DNA from: a virus
IMG/VR virus record: IMGVR_UViG_3300043436_003181
Coordinates: 1-40,379 of that record
Reading direction: 5' to 3' (one strand)
Length of the DNA: 40,379 nucleotides
Below, piece after piece: positions 34,375 to 40,379 of this stretch (the stretch's first letter is position 1; every line of letters starts with the position of its first letter). The notes beneath the pieces are model-generated. The model worked only from the letters and a program-made list of their open reading frames with translations. It made no database searches and had not been told where the DNA came from. A program made the position numbers and the translations under genes.

Positions 34375-35161
34375 TCTGGTTCTCTTTCTTTTCTAATTGT
34401 TCAAGTGTTCTAGTTGCCCATGCGTCACCTGCATCACCACCCCAAAGAAGCCAAGAGATATAGGACGCACTAGTCTTGTCTTTGTGATATCCCTTTTCTT
34501 TGTATACTCTATGACGGGCAAAAAATGACTTCATGCGTTTCAATGTTTTTAGTGATACTTTGCCCTCGCTTAGGTTCACCGCTCTTTGCACGCCTGAACC
34601 AATGCCTAAATTGCTTGCTTGCTCGTTATTCAATCCGCCCCGCTTGTTTTCCCTACGAAGTTCAAGCCCTCTTTTAGCTTGATCTCTCACCGCTTGGGGA
34701 ACATCAAAACTCATCGACTTTTGGAACTTTTTAGAATTGATCACATACGCACCCGCAAAGGTGATTGATGTCTTTAAAAAGTTTCTTGCCCATACTGTGA
34801 TTTCTTGATCATCAAAGCTAGTAGGCAACTCTAAATTAATGTTATTTTGATTAATATCCTCATAGATTTGATTGGCAACTATGCCCATAAATTCGGGGTC
34901 AAGTATTTTCTCTTTTACTTGCTTTAAGACAGCTACATAACTTTTTAACATGCTACTTCCATGTCTTACTATTTCATCTTCCAAGTAATCCATATAAAAA
35001 GAAAACTCGTTAAGTATGCAATCTTTGACAATATCGTAAATTTGTTTTTCTGTGTACTCTGTTGGCTTGTCTGCAATGATCATTTTAAGCTCGTCAAAGC
35101 GGGCGTGTGCATGCAAATCTAAGGGGAATAGGCTTTTAACCAAAGGGGTAAATCTAAACAT
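34364..35161 (-). CDS. 265-aa protein with A-type leader and a phage C-terminal helical domain
   Basis: I start this at ATG 35161 because AAGGA lies six bases upstream; a TTG eight codons earlier is weaker. The leader MFRFTPLVKSLF resembles MFRYSxxxDSLL of A1-A3, but the HKYIRRIPKG motif is missing. The C-terminus (about 170-260: VPQAVRDQAKRGLELR, then VSLKTLKRMKSFFARH and SYISWLLWGGDAGDAW) matches a common phage domain of unknown function that follows prohead and structural proteins. It probably enters or caps the head. Confidence 0.65.
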   Translation of the reverse strand: MFRFTPLVKSLFPLDLHAHARFDELKMIIADKPTEYTEKQIYDIVKDCILNEFSFYMDYLEDEIVRHGSSMLKSYVAVLKQVKEKILDPEFMGIVANQIYEDINQNNINLELPTSFDDQEITVWARNFLKTSITFAGAYVINSKKFQKSMSFDVPQAVRDQAKRGLELRRENKRGGLNNEQASNLGIGSGVQRAVNLSEGKVSLKTLKRMKSFFARHRVYKEKGYHKDKTSASYISWLLWGGDAGDAWATRTLEQLEKKENQNEN

Positions 35162-35225
35162 GTTAATCCTTGTTTCTAGTATCAAGGATCATTGTATAAG
35201 TTTAATATGTTATTTTGTAAATTTT

Positions 35226-36494
35226 TTATATCCAACCTTTTAACAAAAACAATGAAGCATCATCATGCCCATTCATAACCGCATGTTTTGCTTCTTCTGA
35301 AAAAGCAGAATCTCCTTGTGATAACTGAATGTTTTTAGTATAAGGTAACGCTGTAGTTAAATCTCTTGCGCTGATATGTGCTATAAAGCGTTCACTAGAA
35401 TCTATTGCTCTTTCTTTAAAATCTACATTACTTAGAAACTTTTTCTTAGCACTATCGTCTTTAGCGTTTGTAAGATATATGCTTATGCGCTCCCCCCTAG
35501 TCAGTTCAAAAGAAAATAGAGTAGTATCTAAATCATCTTTGTTTAGATTTTCTACTTGATCTCTTAATATGTTTCTTAAAATGGAATCTGTAAGATCAAT
35601 AGTAATAGGGTTTTTTTTCACATCGTCCACCTGCTCCATAATCAAATCAAGCAAGTTTGCACCGTCTTTTTGAAAGTTTTTCGCTGTACCATCTGCAATA
35701 GATACTTGTGTGGTATCATCCCCACGTCTTTGTATCTCTGTAATTTTACTCTGTGAAATCTTAGAAACTACAGAAACATCAGATGATATTTTCAAGTTAT
35801 TGGGAATTTTTGAAATCACCGCAAATGTACGATTTAACGACAGAATCTTATTCGATTCTGGATATATGATAATCGAAGAAGTTCGTTCACTACGCGTATC
35901 ATTTGCAACACCTTTAAAGAGTTCAAATGTTTCCGATATAGGCTGTTTAGTAAGAACCCGATATGATGTATCTGATGCAGTCTTTTTCTTATTTTCTTTT
36001 GGTTCTTCGTCCTGTGTTGTCAAGTCATCAAGGTTCTTTACTCTCTGTTCTAGTTTATCAAGTGTTTCTTGCTTGACCTTAACGCCTTTTGCTTTGCCTG
36101 CTTGGAAATCTTTTAATTGTTTCTCAGCTTTTTCTTTTGCTTGTTTAATCCCTGTTGCGTGTTCACCGTGGATCATGCTTTGAAATTGCTTCTTAGTCAT
36201 TGTTTCCTCAGTACCTTTTTTATCCCCATCATCATATTTTACAGTAACTTTATCCCCGTCTACTTTTGTAATATGTGCATGGTATCTTGTTTTTCCATGT
36301 TCACCAAATGCAAAAGACGCACCGGTAACAAGTTCATTCTCATGCGCAATCCCTTTACCATGTCCTTCTTGACCTGCATAGAAATAAACATACTTGGTTG
36401 CGCCTGTCTTGGTGACCCCTTTGGGGATTCTACGAACATATTTATGAGTCATTGCCTTGAGCAATGAATCTACGATAAATGAGTATCTAAACAT
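35226..36494 (-). CDS. paralog A3: delivery domain plus variable beta-rich tip
   Basis: The 422-aa protein opens with MFRYSFIVDSLLKAM, HKYVRRIPKGVTKTGATKYV, the SH3-like stretch and the coiled coil shared with A1 and A2 (about 1-160). The C-terminal 260 residues are mixed alpha-beta (SSIIIYPESNKILSLNRTF, then FSFELTRGERISIYLTNA) and not recognised. AAGGATTAAAAAAG precedes the ATG. A remnant of the portal gene's tail lies just upstream at 36536-36579. Confidence 0.65.
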   Translation of the reverse strand: MFRYSFIVDSLLKAMTHKYVRRIPKGVTKTGATKYVYFYAGQEGHGKGIAHENELVTGASFAFGEHGKTRYHAHITKVDGDKVTVKYDDGDKKGTEETMTKKQFQSMIHGEHATGIKQAKEKAEKQLKDFQAGKAKGVKVKQETLDKLEQRVKNLDDLTTQDEEPKENKKKTASDTSYRVLTKQPISETFELFKGVANDTRSERTSSIIIYPESNKILSLNRTFAVISKIPNNLKISSDVSVVSKISQSKITEIQRRGDDTTQVSIADGTAKNFQKDGANLLDLIMEQVDDVKKNPITIDLTDSILRNILRDQVENLNKDDLDTTLFSFELTRGERISIYLTNAKDDSAKKKFLSNVDFKERAIDSSERFIAHISARDLTTALPYTKNIQLSQGDSAFSEEAKHAVMNGHDDASLFLLKGWI

Positions 36495-36535
36495 CTTTTT
36501 TAATCCTTGTTTCTATGTTTCTAATATCAAGGATC

Positions 36536-36579
36536 ATTATATAACAAACTAAATTTCTACTGTGAATTTATTTTTATTT
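36536..36579 (-). repeat. vestige of the portal gene 3' end between A4 and A3
   Basis: This 44-bp stretch repeats 37477-37520 with one mismatch and still encodes the last portal codons (Asn-Lys-Asn-Lys-Phe-Thr-Val-Glu-Ile-stop). The portal itself ends at 37490, on the other side of A4. Confidence 0.85.
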
Positions 36580-36597
36580 TTGTCTTTGTATATACTA

Positions 36598-37434
36598 CTA
36601 GCCTTCTTTTTTTGCGGGGCGTTGTTGTAATTGCCGAACGCGGTCTAAGTTTGCCATAGCAGTAGTAAATGGAATTGAGGGAGCTTGTTTTTTGTTGGTG
36701 TAAGAAGAACTATTTTCGGAAAAAGCTCGTGCTTCGTCAAGTGCGTGCCTATCAAATAGATTATTGAGTGCCGAAGGTTCTAGCAAAAAAGAAAATAGAG
36801 GTGAAGTAAAAGATATCTCCTCGTTTCTTAATGCAATAAATTCCACTGTGTTTTTTAGTTGTTTAAAATCTTTTTCGCCTAAAATACTTGATCCCTGTTT
36901 AGCCCGTATCTGTTCTTTTAGCATATCACGCACATTAGGAATATCGTTGTATTTAGTCCCCAATTTAGGATCAGATAAATATTTATCAATAACGTGATCG
37001 GCATGCTGTGCATATAAATATACAGGTAACTCTTTCATATCAGTAACACGCCTAGATAATTGCTTGGGATTTGCTACTAATCGTTTAAATTTATCATCAA
37101 ATGACTCAGGTGGTGTTTGTTGTAATTGCCGAACACGTTCTAAGTTTGCCATAGCAGTAGTAAATGGAATTGAGGGAGCTTGTTTTTTGTTCGGTCGCCT
37201 AGTTTTTGTTTTATCGGAAACCGTGGTGTGCATAATATCTGCGGATTCTTGTTCTTTGACCTTTTGTTTGATGTCGTTATGCCCGTCTTGTGTAGTGTTA
37301 CGCCCTTCCTTACCTGCGTAAACATATACGTATTTTGTTCCCCCAGTTTTCGTAACACCCTTTGGTATTCTACGAATGTATTTATGGCCAATCGCCTTAA
37401 TAAGATCATCGGCAATTTCTGTAAAGCGCATCAT
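36598..37434 (-). CDS. paralog A4: shortened delivery domain with repeat-flanked cassette
   Basis: The 278-aa protein starts MMRFTEIADDLIKAIGHKYI and keeps IRRIPKGVTKTGGTKYV and VYAGKEG, but the SH3-like part of A1-A3 is gone. From residue ~80 it reads KKQAPSIPFTTAMANLERVR, then about 130 helical residues, and ends with a second KKQAPSIPFTTAMANLDRVR just before its stop. The repeated peptides come from 73-bp direct repeats. AAGGATTAAAATT precedes the ATG. It lies next to the portal gene. The tip is not recognised. Confidence 0.65.
   Translation of the reverse strand: MMRFTEIADDLIKAIGHKYIRRIPKGVTKTGGTKYVYVYAGKEGRNTTQDGHNDIKQKVKEQESADIMHTTVSDKTKTRRPNKKQAPSIPFTTAMANLERVRQLQQTPPESFDDKFKRLVANPKQLSRRVTDMKELPVYLYAQHADHVIDKYLSDPKLGTKYNDIPNVRDMLKEQIRAKQGSSILGEKDFKQLKNTVEFIALRNEEISFTSPLFSFLLEPSALNNLFDRHALDEARAFSENSSSYTNKKQAPSIPFTTAMANLDRVRQLQQRPAKKEG
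36624..36696 (-). repeat. 73-bp in-frame direct repeat, C-terminal copy in A4
   Basis: This copy has two mismatches to 37119-37191. The offset of 495 bp is 165 codons, so recombination between the copies deletes or replaces the cassette and keeps the frame. Confidence 0.9.
37119..37191 (-). repeat. 73-bp in-frame direct repeat, N-terminal copy in A4
   Basis: Partner of 36624-36696; encodes the peptide beginning KKQAPSIPFTTAM. It sits right after the shared delivery motif. Confidence 0.9.
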
Positions 37435-37476
37435 AATTTTAATCCTTTGTACTAAGTTTCTATGTGTCTTTATTAG

Positions 37477-37520
37477 ATTATATAATAAACTAAATTTCTA
37501 CTGTGAATTTATTTTTATTT
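37477..37520 (-). repeat. portal 3' end, parent copy of 36536-36579
   Basis: The last portal codons, its TAG at 37490-37492 and the next 13 bases, which include a TATAAT-like stretch. Its copy is between A4 and A3. Confidence 0.85.
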
Positions 37521-39082
37521 AGTGATTTAGTTACCGCCTCTTCCTTGTTATCCTCTTGCGTGGGTTCTTCTTGATCCTGTGTTTCACCGCCTTCTTCTTG
37601 CCCTTCTTCTTGGTCATAATCATCCTCTTCTTGATCTTGGGGGGCTTGTTGTTCTTGTGCTTGTTGTTGACTCATGCCCAAGGCGGTGATGTATGCTTGG
37701 TTCAAGATGACATCACCCCCTTCAATCTTTTCTAAGCTGTGTTTTGCTCGGATTTCGTTGATTGTCATGTAATTGGAAACCCTCTGAATATCGGAAGCTA
37801 AGGCGTCTTTTTCTGTGTCTGCATCCAACCCCATAAATCTAAGTTCATATTTCTCATTGATTTGGTGAATGATATGCCTATTAATCCAATTCTGAACGCT
37901 TCTTAGTAGTGGGTAAAGCCCTTTATCTTTTGATGCTTGTATTCGTGCGCCGGGTCCTTGTTGGGTTAATGCTCCTGTTTGCCCTTCTGTACCAAACACA
38001 AAGCCCAATTCTGCAGGGTCAATTTGATACACTGAACACGCTACTTTTGTTAAGTATCCTAGCCAATCTTTGTAGCCCATCTCTTCGGCTGTTGCCCCCA
38101 AGTTCACGCTTTCAATCTCTTCTTGGCTTTCTGGGTCAAGTTGGATAATAGGCGTTCTCTTTGCCTGTGCGGGGCCTGAAAGATTAGCATAGAACTCACG
38201 CTTAAACGCTCTAAATAGTTGAGGGTTCATCTTGCTCTTGATCGCTAAGATACTGTTGGCATGTATCCCATTTGTAAAATTAGAGGCGTTATAGGTTTCA
38301 GCGTTGACTAAGTGCGTTACTACTTTAACCAATTCTTCAAGTTCTGGGAAACCATAACCACGGGAAACAATGGATGTTCTAGGCCTACGAATACAAAAAG
38401 CTAGTTTATCACTGTCAAAGGTCGCAACACGCTTCCCATTGATCACTTGAATAAAGGTACTATCAACCCAATCACGATGACCACTATTTTTTTCTTCCTC
38501 GGTAACACTTGCCCGTCTAATGGTCGTTGCATCTACGGGGATGAAGCCAATGATTGCCCCGCCCCTATTTTTAATAATTTCAAAGCATGCTTGATCATAG
38601 ATTAAACTATCTCTTACGATCATTCTTACAAAGCTCTCAAAATCCCATGCGCCGCCAAACTTGTAACCTTCCCCACAAGTTTCTAACCATGCGCTAAGCG
38701 TCTGTATTTCTTTGCGCTCTTCGTCTGTGGGTTCTCTTGTCTTATCTCTTAAGCGAATTACATAGCCCGCCTTGAATTGATCCTCTTGGGGGATACAAAA
38801 CTCAGCGATTTGATTGATTCTAGTTTGAATGATCGATGAAACCACGGGGACGCGTGACATATAAGTCATAATATCGTAATCAAGTTGACTTGTCCCCTCA
38901 TGCTCTGAACCTCGGTAACTATCTGAACTTGTATAAGCGGAATAGTTCGATGGGTCAAGATCGTACGCCGATGGTTCAACATTGCCCCCTGCCTCCGCTG
39001 TTTTTAGGGCTTTTTGTAACAATTCTTCTGAGATATCGGCAAGCTCCGCCAATTGGTGAATCGTTGATTTAAGTTTTGTCAT
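37490..39082 (-). CDS. portal protein
   Basis: This 530-aa protein makes the dodecameric DNA-entry ring. The N-terminus holds helical sequence (about 1-45), the core contains MTYMSRVPVVSSIIQTRINQ, FGGAWDFESFVRMIVRDSL and QACFEIIKNRGGAIIGFIPVD, typical of phage portals, and the C-terminus is a Gln/Glu/Asp-rich tail (about 460-515). AAAGGAG is eight bases before the ATG. The gene heads the head module and is preceded by a structured non-coding stretch. Confidence 0.9.
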   Translation of the reverse strand: MTKLKSTIHQLAELADISEELLQKALKTAEAGGNVEPSAYDLDPSNYSAYTSSDSYRGSEHEGTSQLDYDIMTYMSRVPVVSSIIQTRINQIAEFCIPQEDQFKAGYVIRLRDKTREPTDEERKEIQTLSAWLETCGEGYKFGGAWDFESFVRMIVRDSLIYDQACFEIIKNRGGAIIGFIPVDATTIRRASVTEEEKNSGHRDWVDSTFIQVINGKRVATFDSDKLAFCIRRPRTSIVSRGYGFPELEELVKVVTHLVNAETYNASNFTNGIHANSILAIKSKMNPQLFRAFKREFYANLSGPAQAKRTPIIQLDPESQEEIESVNLGATAEEMGYKDWLGYLTKVACSVYQIDPAELGFVFGTEGQTGALTQQGPGARIQASKDKGLYPLLRSVQNWINRHIIHQINEKYELRFMGLDADTEKDALASDIQRVSNYMTINEIRAKHSLEKIEGGDVILNQAYITALGMSQQQAQEQQAPQDQEEDDYDQEEGQEEGGETQDQEEPTQEDNKEEAVTKSLNKNKFTVEI

Positions 39083-39105
39083 GATACTCCTTTATCTTTT
39101 GTTTC

Positions 39106-39122
39106 TAGTATAACAAATTAAA
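39106..39122 (-). promoter_or_regulatory. possible late promoter before the portal
   Basis: On the minus strand TTTAATTTGTTATACTA includes TATACT at 39107-39112, about 25 bases before the portal ATG. The same TTTA(A/G)TTT(G/A)TTATA pattern is found before A3 and A4. No -35 box is clear. Confidence 0.4.
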
Positions 39123-39158
39123 CGATTTCACATTGAGAAACAAAGATAAAGATAGAAA

Positions 39159-39290
39159 GTATCAAAGCACTTGAAACTAAAGCAGAAAACAAAACAAGCG
39201 CTTTGATACTAGTTTGATACATGCCTAAAAGGTGCTACGCATTACATGGGTCTCGTTCGTTCAACTCTCACAAAAAGAGACATGTATCAA
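39159..39290. repeat. cluster of four TTGATAC half-sites in inverted pairs
   Basis: GTATCAAAGCACTT (39159-39172) is the near-complement of AAGCGCTTTGATAC (39196-39209), one mismatch. TTGATACATG (39214-39223) is the perfect complement of CATGTATCAA (39281-39290). ACATGGGTCTC and GAGACATGT form a further hairpin within. The gap 39083-39326 has no gene. It could be a packaging site, operator or RNA structure. Confidence 0.7.
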
Positions 39291-39326
39291 GTAGCAATGT
39301 AACACTTTAAACCAATTAAGCAAGTT

Positions 39327-39581
39327 TTATTTGCGTTTATTTGGTGCTATGCCATGGGAAATGAAGCGCCCCCGTACAGAACTTGCATGCAACCCCAAGA
39401 AACGGGCGATCTCTGAATACGACGCCCCCGCATGATACATTTTCACCGCTTCATCTGGCAATGGTGAAAGGGGCTTTGTTGATGTGAATGGTTTAGAATA
39501 TAGTTCTATGATCTCTAAGGGTGTCAATGGTTCCGACGCCTCTATTCTTTGTTCTATGAACTCCAAGCGGTCAATTTTCAT
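39327..39581 (-). CDS. small helix-turn-helix protein
   Basis: An 84-aa basic protein with a helix-turn-helix like those of resolvases and sigma-like regulators (DEAVKMYHAGASYSEIARFLG, then SSVRGRFISHGI, about 45-80). Its ATG overlaps the stop of the methyltransferase gene by 11 bp. Position before the portal leaves open a small terminase or a regulator that binds the TTGATAC cluster just downstream; neither can be shown. It has no catalytic domain. Confidence 0.6.
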   Translation of the reverse strand: MKIDRLEFIEQRIEASEPLTPLEIIELYSKPFTSTKPLSPLPDEAVKMYHAGASYSEIARFLGLHASSVRGRFISHGIAPNKRK

Positions 39582-40379
39582 TGTTACTACTCGCTAAATG
39601 TAAAAGGGGTTCATGGTTCGCTATGCGTTCAAGTGATCGCTTGTAATAGGTTTCATCCCTTTCCATGCATATATATTGACGATTACTATTTAAACACGCT
39701 ATCGCTGTTGTCCCGCTCCCTGAACAATTATCTAAGATTACTTCGTTCTCGTTTGAATAGGTTCTTATTAAATATTCAAACAATGCAACGGGTTTCTGTG
39801 TTGGGTGTTGACCTCGTTCACAATCAAAATATAATGTGTTTCTTGGATAATTTTCGTATGATGTTTGCATATGCCCTTGATACTTTTGATTTTTTGAATC
39901 TCCATACATATCAAAAGCAAACCTATTCTTATTGGTTTGCTTTGTACTTTTAATGCGAGCATCAAAGTTAAAAGTATATGGAAGATAAATTTGTTTCTCT
40001 TTCATAGATTGCAAAGTTTCAAAGTTCAAAAAGCCCTGCATCTGGTCAATCTTGAAACACGCTATCAATTGATCATAGGTTTCTTTTGTACATAGTGCAA
40101 ACTGTGAACCATTAACGCCGTAAGAATGATGATAGCCCATATGGCCTATTATCTTTGCTATTTTTTCAGCCGTCAAACCTATGAACTCATTTACTTGCTT
40201 GAAATACGCCCGTAGTTCTTTGTTAAATGCTCTCTCTATATCGTCTTTTCTTGGTGGTCGGAATACAAGTACATTTTCAAAGTACCTATGCGGTTGAATC
40301 CCTGTTACTGCGTGATTACTCATCATGTTCTTTATCCACACATAGTCATGATTGAACCAAGTTTTCCTATAACAAATTA
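39571..40379 (-). CDS. DNA amino-methyltransferase (N4-cytosine or N6-adenine), partial
   Basis: The frame is open to the right edge, so the N-terminus is missing; the first visible GTG at 40341 is not a true start, since KTWFNHDYVWIKN reads through. The C-terminal part has HPTQKPVALFEYLIRTY, then the SAM-binding motif I LDNCSGSGTTAIACL and CMERDETYYKRSLERI, as in class beta amino-methyltransferases where motif I lies after the catalytic (D/N/S)PP(Y/W). That catalytic motif should lie outside the window. It probably protects phage DNA together with the C5 enzyme. Confidence 0.85.
   Translation of the reverse strand, partial: ICYRKTWFNHDYVWIKNMMSNHAVTGIQPHRYFENVLVFRPPRKDDIERAFNKELRAYFKQVNEFIGLTAEKIAKIIGHMGYHHSYGVNGSQFALCTKETYDQLIACFKIDQMQGFLNFETLQSMKEKQIYLPYTFNFDARIKSTKQTNKNRFAFDMYGDSKNQKYQGHMQTSYENYPRNTLYFDCERGQHPTQKPVALFEYLIRTYSNENEVILDNCSGSGTTAIACLNSNRQYICMERDETYYKRSLERIANHEPLLHLASSNNEN

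Noticed and set aside
35226-36494. A3 tip as a sliding-clamp-like fold
   Set aside because: The strand pattern is faintly similar, but no motif supports it.
39240-39300. Possible tRNA from a GTTCGTTCAAC stretch
   Set aside because: No acceptor stem, anticodon arm or CCA-compatible end can be folded around it; the hairpins are explained by the inverted repeats.

Overview
The window is a continuous piece of an AT-rich tailed-phage (or prophage) genome. A portal, MuF-like head protein, prohead protease, major capsid protein, tail sheath, tail tube, tape measure, baseplate hub, gp25-like and J-like baseplate proteins are all recognisable, so the virion is a myovirus with a contractile tail. TGA is used as a stop codon, ribosome sites are of the AGGAG/AAAGGA type, and CTAG is common, so nothing points to an enteric host; the host cannot be named from this sequence. 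Large terminase, integrase and lysis genes are not seen and may lie outside the window.

Nearly everything is on the minus strand and so reads right to left. Right edge: a partial amino-methyltransferase, a small helix-turn-helix protein and a structured non-coding stretch. Head module (39.1 to 22.4 kb): portal, two paralogous 'leader + delivery domain + variable tip' proteins (A4, A3), a 265-aa protein, an 81-aa protein, a self-contained promoter/118-aa gene/terminator unit, the MuF-like protein, two more paralogs (A2, A1), protease, scaffold-like protein, major capsid protein, a terminator, and four connector or neck proteins. Tail module (22.3 to 6.6 kb): sheath, tube, a small membrane protein, overlapping tail chaperones, tape measure, hub, spike-like protein, LysM-gp25 fusion, J-like protein, fibre-like protein and two distal tail proteins. 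It is interrupted at 17.28-19.73 kb by a plus-strand unit with its own promoter: a 208-aa unknown protein and a C5 cytosine methyltransferase. Left end (6.3 to 0.1 kb): a replication operon of primase-helicase, Cas4/RecB-type nuclease and SNF2-type helicase, behind a clear sigma70-type promoter.

Four things stand out. (1) The cytosine methyltransferase gene is open in two frames of the same strand for about 1.6 kb, and both frames carry sequence features of phage methyltransferase-associated proteins, in register. (2) The four A-type paralogs look like a polymorphic set of virion-associated effectors with a shared N-terminus and swapped C-terminal tips. Copies of the 3' end of the upstream gene (portal or MuF) remain between the members of each pair and record how the array grew. 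(3) A 19-bp dyad, TTGTCAA-N5-TTTACAA, occurs four times and each time overlaps the -35 box of a plausible promoter; this looks like one repressor regulon. (4) Behind the capsid gene, one RNA segment can pair either to form a terminator or to cover the start codon of the next gene.
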